NCBI RefSeq assembly: GCF_022606355.1
Contig: NZ_JAHHZQ010000002.1
Span: 434,001-498,000 of the forward strand
Source of the DNA: Leifsonia shinshuensis
Lineage (GTDB): Bacteria; Actinomycetota; Actinomycetes; Actinomycetales; Microbacteriaceae
Reading direction: 5' to 3'
Length of the DNA: 64,000 nucleotides
In this document: positions 14,716 through 23,266 of the stretch, in pieces
Layout of the letters: the number at the start of each line of letters is the position of its first letter
Position numbering within the stretch: position 1 is the stretch's first letter
Position numbers and translations under genes: made by a program
Notes under the pieces: model-generated
Databases searched by the model: none
Seen by the model: only the letters and a program-made list of their open reading frames with translations
What the model was told of the DNA's origin: nothing

Positions 14716-16096
14716 CGTGAGGGAACGCAAGCAGGCCAGGCCGGCCACCGGCCCGGTCAAGCGGTTGCGCCTGCCCGCGAAGCTGCGGAACCTCGAACTG
14801 CTGCTGCTGCTCATCGCGTGCGGGATCAACGCGGCGGCAGTCGTCCTGGTGCAGCTCGGCGCGCTCGGACACGTCGACCTGACCCTCGTCTACCTCGGGG
14901 CGGGACTGTCCGTGCTCGTCATCGGCATGCACATCGCGCTCCGGTTCGTCGCGCCGCAGGCCGACCCGTTCCTGCTGCCGATCGCGACCGTGCTCACCGG
15001 CATCGGCATCGCCGAGATCTACCGCATCGACATCCACTACAAGGATTCGGGCTGGGACAGCGCCGGTGTCAAGCAGATCGTCTGGGCCGCGCTGGCGATC
15101 GCGTGCGCCATCGCCGTCGTGATGATCATCCGGAATCACCGCGTGCTTCAGCGCTACACCTACATCTTCGGTCTGGCCGCCCTCGTGCTCCTGCTGCTGC
15201 CGATGCTTCCCGGAATCGGCCGCGAGATCTACGGCGCGCGTGTGTGGATCGGCATCGGCCCGTTCAGCTTCCAGCCCGGCGAGATCGCGAAGCTCTGCCT
15301 CGCGGTCTTCTTCGCTGGCTACCTCGTGCAGGCCCGTGACTCGCTCTCCATGGTCGGCAAGAAGTTCCTCGGCATCCGCTTCCCGCGCGCCCGCGACCTC
15401 GGCCCGCTGCTGATCGTCTGGCTGATGTCGATGGCCGTCATCGTCTTCCAGCGCGACCTGGGCACCGGCCTCCTGATCTTCGGGCTCTTCCTCGTCATGG
15501 TCTATGTCGCGACGGCGCGGATCAGCTGGGTCATCCTCGGCCTTCTCCTGATCGTCGGAGGGGCTGTCGTCGCCAGCCAGCTCCTTCCCTACGTCAACGA
15601 CCGCTTCGCGAACTGGCTCAACCCGTTCGCTCAGAAGGTCTACGACGAGCAGGGCGGGAGCTTCCAGCTGGTGCAGGGCCTCTTCGGGCTGGCGCACGGC
15701 GGGCTGATCGGAACGGGGCTCGGCCAGGGCCAGCCCTGGGTCACCCCGGTCTCGCAGAGCGACTACATCATCGCCAGCCTCGGTGAAGAGCTCGGACTGG
15801 CCGGCCTGTTCGCGATCTTCGCGCTGTACCTCATCTTCGTGGCACGGGGACTGCGGATCGGCTTCGCCGGGCAGGACGACTTCGGAAAGCTGCTCGCGGT
15901 CGGCCTCTCGTTCACGCTGGCACTGCAGTGCTTCATCGTCATCGGAGGCGTCACCCGCGTCATCCCGCTCACGGGCCTCACGACCCCGTTCCTCGCGGCG
16001 GGCGGTTCGTCACTGGTGGCGAACTGGATCATCGTCGGGCTCCTCCTGCGCCTCTCCGACACCGTCCGCAACCAACCCCGTCTGGTGGTGAGCTGA
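14702..16096 (+). CDS. rodA: RodA-type SEDS peptidoglycan glycosyltransferase
   Basis: A 464-residue FtsW/RodA/SpoVE protein with about twelve membrane helices. The conserved loop with DLGTGLL and the region PITGLTLPFxSxGG (here PLTGLTTPFLAAGGSS) are present. It polymerises lipid II into glycan strands and works with the class B PBP encoded next to it. ATG 14702 overlaps the end of pstP by 14 bases; a GTG at 14717 in the same frame is an alternative start. Confidence 0.95.
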   Translation: MPPSDVRERKQARPATGPVKRLRLPAKLRNLELLLLLIACGINAAAVVLVQLGALGHVDLTLVYLGAGLSVLVIGMHIALRFVAPQADPFLLPIATVLTGIGIAEIYRIDIHYKDSGWDSAGVKQIVWAALAIACAIAVVMIIRNHRVLQRYTYIFGLAALVLLLLPMLPGIGREIYGARVWIGIGPFSFQPGEIAKLCLAVFFAGYLVQARDSLSMVGKKFLGIRFPRARDLGPLLIVWLMSMAVIVFQRDLGTGLLIFGLFLVMVYVATARISWVILGLLLIVGGAVVASQLLPYVNDRFANWLNPFAQKVYDEQGGSFQLVQGLFGLAHGGLIGTGLGQGQPWVTPVSQSDYIIASLGEELGLAGLFAIFALYLIFVARGLRIGFAGQDDFGKLLAVGLSFTLALQCFIVIGGVTRVIPLTGLTTPFLAAGGSSLVANWIIVGLLLRLSDTVRNQPRLVVS

Positions 16097-16099
16097 GCG

Positions 16100-17554
16100 A
16101 TGAACCGCGAGATCAAGAGGGTGAGCACGATCGTGCTCGCCATGTTCCTCGCTCTGCTGGTGTCGACCACGATCCTGCAGGTCGTGCAGGCGGACAACCT
16201 GGCCGCGGACGCGCGCAACACCCGTGCCCGCAACGACAGTTACGCCGCCCAGCGTGGCGCGATCCTGGTGGCCGGGCAGCCCATCGCCCAGTCCGTGCCG
16301 TCCAGCGACGTCTACAAGTGGCAGCGCGTGTACAGCAACGGTCCGCTGTACTCCGCCGTCACCGGCTTCTATCCGATCAACGGCGAGGCGACGGGCCTGG
16401 AGGGAGCGCTCGACGACAAGCTTGCCGGCACGTCCAACTCGCAGTTCTTCGACCGCATCAACGCGATCCTCACGGGCAAGAACCCGCAGGGGGCCAGTGT
16501 GGAGACGACGATCGATCCGAAGGCGCAGCAGGCGGCGTGGGATGCGCTCGGCAACTACCAGGGAGCCGTGGTGCTCCTCGAACCCAAGACCGGCCGGATC
16601 CTCGCGATGGTGTCCAAACCGACCTACGACCCGAACGTCCTGGCGTCCCATGACACCGCAGCCGTCAACGCGACCTATCAGCAGTTGCTCGACACCGCGG
16701 GCGACCCCCTGATCAACCGCACCATCGGGGGCAACCTCAACCCGCCGGGCTCGACCTTCAAGCCGGTGATGAGCGCTTCGGCCTTCGGTACCGGCGAGTA
16801 CACCAAGGACAGCCAGCTCCCGAACCCGGCGTCGCTGCCGCTCCCCGGCTCACCCACCGTCGTGAAGAACGACTCGCTCACCACCTGCGGCCCTGGCGAG
16901 ACCGTCTCGATCGCGACGGCCCAGATCCTCTCCTGCAACATCCCGTTCGCCGAGCTCGGGATGCAGCTCAAGCCACAGGTGATCAAAGATCAGGCGGACA
17001 AGTTCGGCTTCAATCAGTCGTTCAAGATCCCGATCCCCGTCGAGAAGAGCGTCTATCCGCTCTACACCGACCCCGCCCAGCGGGCGCTGGGGTCCTTCGG
17101 CCAGAAGGACGACCGTGCGACCCCTCTGCAGATGGCGATGGTGTCCGCGGCCGTCGCCAATGGCGGAAAGCTGATGACGCCGAACCTGGTCGACGCGATC
17201 CGGTCGTCCGATCTGCAGACCATCGAGAGCTTCACGCCTGCGCAGTTCTCCCAGCCGATGAGCCAGGAGAACGCCGACACCATCAAGCAGATGATGGTCG
17301 ACGGCGTCGATCACGGCGTGGCGAGCAATGCAAGAATAGACGGGGTTCAGGTCGGCGGTAAGACGGGGACGGCGCAGAACGGGGACAACGACCCGTACAC
17401 GCTGTGGTTCACGGGGTTCGCGCCGGCCAACGATCCTCAGTTCGCTGTTGCGGTTGTCGTTGAAAATGGCGGTGGACGCGGTCAGAGCGGCACGGGTAAC
17501 TCCATCGCCGCCCCGATTGCTAAGAAAGTACTAGAGGCGGTGCTGAATAAATGA
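16100..17554 (+). CDS. pbpA: PbpA: class B penicillin-binding protein
   Basis: A 484-residue transpeptidase. One N-terminal membrane anchor (residues 8-30), a dimerisation region, and a transpeptidase domain with the S-x-x-K serine in PPGSTFKPV, the S-x-N motif SCN (LSCNIPFAELG) and KTGTAQ near the C-terminus. It crosslinks the glycan made by RodA. The gene overlaps pknA by four bases and ends with a short AT-richer stretch. Confidence 0.96.
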   Translation: MNREIKRVSTIVLAMFLALLVSTTILQVVQADNLAADARNTRARNDSYAAQRGAILVAGQPIAQSVPSSDVYKWQRVYSNGPLYSAVTGFYPINGEATGLEGALDDKLAGTSNSQFFDRINAILTGKNPQGASVETTIDPKAQQAAWDALGNYQGAVVLLEPKTGRILAMVSKPTYDPNVLASHDTAAVNATYQQLLDTAGDPLINRTIGGNLNPPGSTFKPVMSASAFGTGEYTKDSQLPNPASLPLPGSPTVVKNDSLTTCGPGETVSIATAQILSCNIPFAELGMQLKPQVIKDQADKFGFNQSFKIPIPVEKSVYPLYTDPAQRALGSFGQKDDRATPLQMAMVSAAVANGGKLMTPNLVDAIRSSDLQTIESFTPAQFSQPMSQENADTIKQMMVDGVDHGVASNARIDGVQVGGKTGTAQNGDNDPYTLWFTGFAPANDPQFAVAVVVENGGGRGQSGTGNSIAAPIAKKVLEAVLNK

Positions 17555-19260
17555 GACCCACAGCAGGGCTCACCTTCGGAGGACGGTACGAGCTGCAGTC
17601 GCGCATCGCGATCGGCGGCATGGGCGAGGTGTGGCAGGCGACGGATCTCGTCATCGGCCGCACCGTCGCGATCAAGATCCTCAAAGACGAGTACCTCGGC
17701 GATCCGGGATTCCTCGAGCGGTTCCGCGCAGAGGCCCGCCACGCCGCACTCGTCAACCACGAAGGCATCGCGAACGTCTACGACTACGGCGAGGAGGAGG
17801 GCAGCGCCTACCTCGTGATGGAGCTCGTGCCCGGCGAGGCTCTCTCCACCATCCTCGAGCGCGAGCACATCCTCAGCACCGACCGCACCCTCGACATCGT
17901 CGCGCAGACCGCCGCCGCGCTGCACGCCGCTCACGCCGCCGGCCTCGTCCACCGCGACATCAAGCCCGGCAACCTGCTGATCACCCCGGACGGCCGCGTC
18001 AAGATCACCGACTTCGGAATCGCCCGCATCGCCGACCAGGTCCCGCTCACCGCCACGGGTCAGGTCATGGGCACCGTGCAATACCTGTCACCCGAGCAGG
18101 CGTCCGGGCATCCGGCTTCGCCGACGACGGACATCTACTCGCTCGGCATCGTCGCGTACGAGTGCCTCGCAGGGCGCCGCCCGTTCACCGGCGAGTCCCA
18201 GGTCGCCATCGCGATGGCGCAGATCAACGAGGCTCCTCCGGAGCTTCCCGCAACAGTCGCGGAGCCGGTACGTAACTTGGTCTTCGCGTGCATCGCGAAG
18301 AATCCGGCAGACCGGCCGGCATCGGCCGCACACCTCGCGCGCGCGGCCCAGGCTCTGCGTCGCGGTGACATCCGCGCAGCGGCGGCCTCCGTTCCCGCTG
18401 TGCTCGGGGCAGCGGCCGCGACCGACGCGGCGACCGTGCTGATGACATCGCCGAACGCCGCGCCCACCCAGGCGACCACGGTGCTGCCGGCCGCGGCGGC
18501 CGGGCAGGCCGTCGAAGAGGAGACGACCGAGGAGCCCGTCGAGGAGAAGAAGCGCAGCCCGTGGACGTGGCCGCTGATCGCCCTCATCGCGCTCCTCGCG
18601 CTCGTGCTCATCGGCACGATCATCGCCCTGCTCGCCCAGCCCAAGACGCCGGAGCCGACGACGACCACGACGGCAGCGCACACCCCGAAGTCGCCGTCGC
18701 CGTCGCCATCGCCGACCGAGACCAGCACGACCGTCCAGATCTCCGAGGGCGACTATCTCGGTCTCACGGCCGACCAGGCTCGCCAGAAGCTGCAGGCGGC
18801 GGGGATGGTGGCCGACGTGCAGACCGGCTCGGCAGCATCGACGGCCGGCGAGGTCAATACCGTCTACTCGGTGAACCCGACCGGCCCAGTGCAGAAGGGC
18901 TCGACGATCACCGTCAAGGTGTACGGCCCCGTGACTCCGATCCCGACGCCGTCAGACACCGTGTCCGCCAACCCGCCGTCGGGCCAGGGAGCGGCCAACT
19001 CTCAGATCACGGTGTCGTTCGGCTCGGCGACGTGCCCTGCTGGACAGAACCTCACCGGTCGGCGCCTGTTCGTGAACGGAGCCCCGCAGGCTCCCGTCAA
19101 CGACACCAAGGTCGTCTGGTCCCCGACCGCGGCAGGAAACTACACGCTCAGCTACTCGATCTTCTGCAACCAAGGAGATTCGGTCGAGTCGTCGCAGTCG
19201 CCAACTGTGCCGTACACGGTCGTGGCCTCCGGCGGCTCGTCGTCCACCCCGAGCCCCTGA
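17551..19260 (+). CDS. pknA: PknA-type Ser/Thr kinase with PASTA and Ig-like external domains
   Basis: A 569-residue membrane kinase. The kinase domain (12-275) has the glycine loop IAIGGMGEVW, lysine in VAIKIL, HRDIKPGN and DFG. An Ala/Glu-rich linker leads to a transmembrane helix near 335-358. Outside, a Thr/Ser/Pro stalk is followed by one PASTA domain (about 398-460, GLTADQARQKLQAAGM) and a beta-rich domain to the end (about 473-560) with two cysteines that could form a disulfide. Typical PknA proteins have no such external part; here it suggests binding of muropeptides or another wall ligand. Confidence 0.92.
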   Translation: MRPTAGLTFGGRYELQSRIAIGGMGEVWQATDLVIGRTVAIKILKDEYLGDPGFLERFRAEARHAALVNHEGIANVYDYGEEEGSAYLVMELVPGEALSTILEREHILSTDRTLDIVAQTAAALHAAHAAGLVHRDIKPGNLLITPDGRVKITDFGIARIADQVPLTATGQVMGTVQYLSPEQASGHPASPTTDIYSLGIVAYECLAGRRPFTGESQVAIAMAQINEAPPELPATVAEPVRNLVFACIAKNPADRPASAAHLARAAQALRRGDIRAAAASVPAVLGAAAATDAATVLMTSPNAAPTQATTVLPAAAAGQAVEEETTEEPVEEKKRSPWTWPLIALIALLALVLIGTIIALLAQPKTPEPTTTTTAAHTPKSPSPSPSPTETSTTVQISEGDYLGLTADQARQKLQAAGMVADVQTGSAASTAGEVNTVYSVNPTGPVQKGSTITVKVYGPVTPIPTPSDTVSANPPSGQGAANSQITVSFGSATCPAGQNLTGRRLFVNGAPQAPVNDTKVVWSPTAAGNYTLSYSIFCNQGDSVESSQSPTVPYTVVASGGSSSTPSP

Positions 19261-19367
19261 GCGGCGCCGCGCGACGCGGCCGGTGAACTCCCGTCCCCTG
19301 CACGGGGGAGACATCCAGAGTCGGCCCGCTACACTATCCGGAGCCCGTCACCCGAGAAGGAGTCGTC

Positions 19368-21062
19368 TTGAGCCCAGATAGCCGCCTGCTTGCAGGTCGA
19401 TATCAGGTGGGCGAACTCATCGGCCGGGGCGGCATGTCCGACGTGCATCGTGGCGTCGACACTCGACTCGGGCGCACCGTGGCCATCAAGCTCCTGAAGC
19501 CGTCGCTCGCCACAGACCCGGCATTCCGCACGCGCTTCCGTCAGGAGGCCCAGGCCGCCGCGCGGATGACGCACCCGACGATCGTTCGCGTCTTCGATGC
19601 CGGCGAAGAGACCGTCCGTGAGCCGAGCGGTCACGAAGCGCAACTCCCCTTCATCGTGATGGAGTACGTCGACGGCGTTCTTCTGAAGGATCTCATCAAG
19701 CGCGGGCCGCTCGAGGTCCCTGAGGCCGTTCGCATCACGGAGGGCATCCTCACGGCGCTCGAGTACTCGCACCGCGCCGGGGTCGTGCACCGCGACATCA
19801 AGCCAGGCAACGTCATGATCACGACGACCGGCCAGGTCAAGGTGATGGATTTCGGCATCGCCCGCGCCATCAGCGACTCGTCGGCGACGGTCGCACAGAC
19901 CACGGCCGTGCTCGGCACCGCCAGCTACTTCTCGCCCGAGCAGGCCAAGGGCGAGACCGTCGACGCGCGCACCGACCTCTATTCGACCGGCGTCGTGCTG
20001 TTCGAGATGCTCACCGGTCGGCCGCCGTTCCGTGGCGACACCCCGGTCGCGATCGCCTACCAGCACGTCAGCGAGACCGCGGTCGCGCCGAGCACGATCA
20101 ACCCCAAGGTCTCGCCCGCCATGGACGTGGTCGTGGCTCACGCGCTCACGAAGGACCGCTTTGAGCGTTATCAGACGGTCGCGGACTTCCGCCACGATCT
20201 CGACGAGGCCGCGGCGGGGCGTGTCCCCGTTCACAAGAAGCAGGACGAATTCGCCGAGACGCTCTTCGGCGCGCCGCCGAGCTCTGTCTCCGGCCCGGAG
20301 GCCGCGTTCCGTCAGCTCGCGGAGGACCAGACTCTCGTTCGCACACAGCGACGCCCCCCTGTCATCTGGATCTGGGCGGGAATCGCCGTCATGGCGGTGG
20401 TCATCGTCGCCGTGCTCGCGTGGGTGCTGAGACTCGCGCCGAACACGACCATGCCCGAGACCTCCCGGGAGGTCCCCAACCTCTCCGGCCAGACGCTCGA
20501 CAAGGCCACGAAGCAGTTGGAAGACCTCCACCTCAAGTGGACGCAGACGAGCGAAGAGAGTTCCACCTACGCCGCCGGCCAGGTGACGCGCACCGACCCC
20601 GCCGCGGGAATCGTCGTCGCGACCGGCGACACGATCAATCTCTACGTCTCGACGGGCAAGAAGGCGGTCAGCGTCCCGGACGTCACCAATATGACCCAGG
20701 ATGCCGCCAAGCAGGCCCTGCAGGCCGCCGGACTGACACTCGGACCGGTGACGACGGAGAACTCTGCGACCGTTCCGGCCAACGTGGTCATCCAGACGAA
20801 CCCGGCCGCGGGAGGCACCGCGCACGAGGGCGACGCGATCGCGATCACCATCTCGAGCGGCAAGGTCACGCTGACCGACCTGACCGGCCAGTCGCTCACC
20901 GCCGCGACGGCGCTGCTCTCGCAACTCGGCCTCACCGCGGATCCGAAAGCGGACTCCACGTGTCCGCAGAACGCCGGAACACCGCTGGTGCACACGCAGT
21001 CGGTCTCTCCCGGGGATGTTCCCCAGGGCAGCACCGTCGGCCTCACCTACTGCTCGGGCTAG
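19368..21062 (+). CDS. pknB: PknB: Ser/Thr kinase with three PASTA repeats
   Basis: A 564-residue kinase starting at TTG 19368 behind GAGAAGGAG. The kinase domain (7-275) is complete (IGRGGMSDVH, VAIKLL, HRDIKPGN, DFG); a membrane helix lies near 327-347; three PASTA repeats follow at about 366-430, 433-497 and 499-564, the last with two cysteines. PknB senses peptidoglycan fragments and lipid II and phosphorylates wall-synthesis and division proteins. The 107-base gap behind pknA holds a TACACT that could be a -10, so pknB may also have its own promoter. Confidence 0.96.
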   Translation: MSPDSRLLAGRYQVGELIGRGGMSDVHRGVDTRLGRTVAIKLLKPSLATDPAFRTRFRQEAQAAARMTHPTIVRVFDAGEETVREPSGHEAQLPFIVMEYVDGVLLKDLIKRGPLEVPEAVRITEGILTALEYSHRAGVVHRDIKPGNVMITTTGQVKVMDFGIARAISDSSATVAQTTAVLGTASYFSPEQAKGETVDARTDLYSTGVVLFEMLTGRPPFRGDTPVAIAYQHVSETAVAPSTINPKVSPAMDVVVAHALTKDRFERYQTVADFRHDLDEAAAGRVPVHKKQDEFAETLFGAPPSSVSGPEAAFRQLAEDQTLVRTQRRPPVIWIWAGIAVMAVVIVAVLAWVLRLAPNTTMPETSREVPNLSGQTLDKATKQLEDLHLKWTQTSEESSTYAAGQVTRTDPAAGIVVATGDTINLYVSTGKKAVSVPDVTNMTQDAAKQALQAAGLTLGPVTTENSATVPANVVIQTNPAAGGTAHEGDAIAITISSGKVTLTDLTGQSLTAATALLSQLGLTADPKADSTCPQNAGTPLVHTQSVSPGDVPQGSTVGLTYCSG

Positions 21063-21117
21063 CGGCAGACCGGTTCGGCCGGTTCGACCCGCACGCCACG
21101 GCGACGCGGGGCCCTGG

Positions 21118-21756
21118 TCAGCCCAGCTTGACGAGCGGATTCAGCGATCGGGAGGCCTCGGCCGCGCCGGCGAGTCCGGCGTCTTCGAGCCAGTTGCCCA
21201 GCATCCGGTAGCCGCCCTCCGTCAAGACGGACTCGGGGTGGAACTGCACCCCGTAGATCGGGGCGTCGCGGTGCTGCAGCGCCATGATCACGCCGCCGGC
21301 GGTACGTGCGGTGACGAAGAGGTCGTCGGGGAGCGTGCCGTCCACCACGGCAAGCGAGTGGTACCGGGTGGCGGTGAACGGCTGAGGGACCCCGTCGAAG
21401 AGCATGCTGTCGTCGTGTTCGACCTGGGAGGTCTTGCCGTGCATCAGCTCCTCGGCATTGGTGACGACACCTCCGAATGCCTCTGCGATCGCCTGGTGAC
21501 CGAGGCAGACGCCGAGCAGCGGTGTGCGCGTCGCCAGTGCCAGCTCGACCATCGGGATGGACACTCCTGCGTCCGCCGGCTTGCCCGGACCGGGCGACAC
21601 CAGCACTGCGTCGTAGTCGGCGAGCCGGTCGGCGAGGTCTTCGACCGCGATGTCGTCGTTGCGCACGACCTGCGTCTCGGCACCCAGTTCGCGCAGGTAG
21701 CCGTTGAGCGTGTAGACGAAGCTGTCGTAGTTGTCGATGACGAGTACGCGGGTCAC
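21118..21756 (-). CDS. trpG: Glutamine amidotransferase, TrpG/PabA type
   Basis: A 212-residue class I amidotransferase that supplies ammonia to anthranilate or aminodeoxychorismate synthase. The nucleophile cysteine lies in GVCLGHQAIAEAFGG and the His-Glu pair in GVQFHPESVLTEGG; the N-terminus is the typical VLVIDNYDSFVYTL. GTG 21756 is chosen because the conserved sequence starts there and because it overlaps the stop of the small membrane gene by four bases. It stands beside pknB as in many actinobacteria and away from trp genes, so the partner subunit cannot be told from context. Confidence 0.93.
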   Translation of the reverse strand: MTRVLVIDNYDSFVYTLNGYLRELGAETQVVRNDDIAVEDLADRLADYDAVLVSPGPGKPADAGVSIPMVELALATRTPLLGVCLGHQAIAEAFGGVVTNAEELMHGKTSQVEHDDSMLFDGVPQPFTATRYHSLAVVDGTLPDDLFVTARTAGGVIMALQHRDAPIYGVQFHPESVLTEGGYRMLGNWLEDAGLAGAAEASRSLNPLVKLG

Positions 21757-21911
21757 GGGCCCACGGTACCTTCCTGCGGACCCAAGAGCGAATCCACCCA
21801 GGGGAACACCCACGTCACCAGAGCCCACAGCACGACCACGGCGAGGACGATCAGGATCAGGATCCGCACCCACACCGGTCCGGGGAGTATGCGCCACAGC
21901 GCTCCGTACAT
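21753..21911 (-). CDS. 52-residue single-span membrane protein
   Basis: A short gene between sortase and trpG, from ATG 21911 to a TGA that overlaps the trpG start (GTGA). It begins MYGALWRILPGPVWVRILIL, runs on as one long hydrophobic helix ending near VTWVFPW, and has a short polar tail. The four-base spacing from the sortase stop and the overlap with trpG make it part of the operon. Function unknown; small membrane proteins of this type next to class E sortases are common in this bacterial group. Confidence 0.8.
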   Translation of the reverse strand: MYGALWRILPGPVWVRILILIVLAVVVLWALVTWVFPWVDSLLGPQEGTVGP

Positions 21912-21915
21912 GGTC

Positions 21916-22722
21916 TCAGCCTCCCGTCACTGCGCCACGGATCTCGGCGGGGACGTCTTGCGTCGGCGCGAACCCTTGGAACACGTTGTAGGCGATCAGC
22001 CGCTCACCGGCGTGGAAGGGCGGATTGCACGTGGTGATCGTCATCAGCCGGTCGATCGGCTGCACATCGGGATGTCGGGGCACGGCGGCGATCACCTGCA
22101 CCTGCGTGGGCTGCACGTACTCGAAATTGCGGAACACGTAGGTGTACCAGCCGTCTTTGGTCTGCACGTAGATGTGGTCGCCCACCCGCAGCTTGGACAG
22201 GTCGATGAAGGTGTTGCCCCAGCCGGAGTCGTGGCCGGCGACGGCGAAGTTGCCCACCTCGCCCGGCATCTGGGTGTCGGGATAGTGACCGACGCCGGCG
22301 GTGTAGCTGTTGAGCACCTTCTCGACGTCTACGGTCTGGCGGATCGTGCGCTTCCAGTCCGGTCCGAGGCGCGGGATGTAGATCACTGCGAACGGCTCGT
22401 AGCTCGCCGGCTGCGCCATCACGGGCGGGTCGACGGCAACAGGTTTCGTCGAGTCGGTCGGTGTGGGCCTCGGCGTCGTCGTGGCCTCGTCGATCCACTT
22501 CTTGCTCTGCTCCTGTGCCGCCGACGTCTGCTGGCCGGACAGCACGAGGTTGTTCCACCAGACCTGCCAGCCCAGGAACAGGCCGACGAGGATGCCCGCG
22601 GTGATCAGCAGCTCCCCGATGACGCCGATGGTGGCCTCGACCGGTCCCCGCTTGCGCTGCGTTCCGCGGGCCGACCGCCTACCGGAGCCACGACGGCGCT
22701 CGGGTTCGGGAGGGACGGTCAT
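21916..22722 (-). CDS. Class E sortase
   Basis: A 268-residue membrane transpeptidase. A basic N-terminal tail is followed by one membrane helix (about 30-52), a Thr/Pro-rich stalk and the sortase barrel. The catalytic cysteine is in TITTCNPPF near residue 232, the histidine in AVAGHDSGWG, and an arginine follows in HAGERLIAY. Class E enzymes anchor proteins with LAxTG-type signals in high-GC Gram-positives. No obvious substrate gene lies in this window. It leads a three-gene operon with the 52-residue protein and trpG. Confidence 0.92.
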   Translation of the reverse strand: MTVPPEPERRRGSGRRSARGTQRKRGPVEATIGVIGELLITAGILVGLFLGWQVWWNNLVLSGQQTSAAQEQSKKWIDEATTTPRPTPTDSTKPVAVDPPVMAQPASYEPFAVIYIPRLGPDWKRTIRQTVDVEKVLNSYTAGVGHYPDTQMPGEVGNFAVAGHDSGWGNTFIDLSKLRVGDHIYVQTKDGWYTYVFRNFEYVQPTQVQVIAAVPRHPDVQPIDRLMTITTCNPPFHAGERLIAYNVFQGFAPTQDVPAEIRGAVTGG

Positions 22723-22816
22723 ATGACAGATTCTAACGGTGCCAGCACCCGCGAAACCCGGGTGTTTCCCGGGAACCGCAAGCCTCCGTCGCCACGAACG
22801 TTCAGATCCCTCCCGC

Positions 22817-22822
22817 TACACT
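22817..22822 (+). promoter_or_regulatory. -10 box of crgA, message probably leaderless
   Basis: TACACT lies eight bases before ATG 22831 and no ribosome binding site is present, so transcription should start at or next to the start codon. Confidence 0.5.
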
Positions 22823-22830
22823 TGTGTGCT

Positions 22831-23091
22831 ATGGCACGCACCAAGTCCAAGACCAAGCTCGAGCGCTCCGCCCGCACCGAGCGCAGCTCGGCCGCAACAG
22901 GCGAGGACACCCCGAACCCCGTCTGGTTCAAACCCGTGATGTTCGGCTTCATGCTGCTCGGGCTCATCTGGATCATCGTCTTCTACGTCAGCCAGAATCA
23001 GTACCCGATTCCTGCGCTCGGCGCGTGGAACATCCTGGTCGGCTTCGGGATCGCCTTCATCGGCTTCCTGATGACGACGCGCTGGCGCTGA
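22831..23091 (+). CDS. crgA: CrgA: cell division protein
   Basis: An 86-residue protein with a basic Lys/Arg/Ser N-terminus and two membrane helices (about 32-52 and 63-82) joined by a short loop, the standard CrgA layout. CrgA links FtsZ-ring membrane proteins with the wall-synthesis PBPs and is specific to actinobacteria. ATG 22831 is fixed by the typical MARTKSK start. It is divergent from the sortase operon. Confidence 0.95.
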   Translation: MARTKSKTKLERSARTERSSAATGEDTPNPVWFKPVMFGFMLLGLIWIIVFYVSQNQYPIPALGAWNILVGFGIAFIGFLMTTRWR

Positions 23092-23117
23092 GCCTGACGC
23101 CATCCTCGTCGATCCAC

Positions 23118-23248
23118 TTATCCACAGCAGTTCTCCCCACAACCCAGCCGCCCACAGTCGGCTTCTCCCCAGTGTTAATAAGCCTGTGGAGAGTTACACC
23201 GGTGTAATTATCCCCACTGTTAATAAGGCTGTGGATAACTTATCCACG
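23118..23248. other. DnaA-box cluster between crgA and the rhomboid gene
   Basis: The boxes are TTATCCACA (23118-23126), TTATCCCCA (23208-23216), TGTGGATAA (23230-23238) and TTATCCACG (23240-23248), with weaker TTCTCCCCA (23131, 23163) and CTCTCCACA (23185, inverted). A direct repeat of about 30 bases, CCCCASTGTTAATAAGSC plus TGTGGA, occurs at 23167-23196 and 23212-23242. The motif TTATCCCCA followed by TGTTAATAA also occurs in the dnaN-dnaA spacer. A DnaA-binding site is likely; whether it titrates DnaA or forms part of an origin is open. Confidence 0.75.
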
Positions 23249-23266
23249 CACTGTGGGAAAAGCGTC

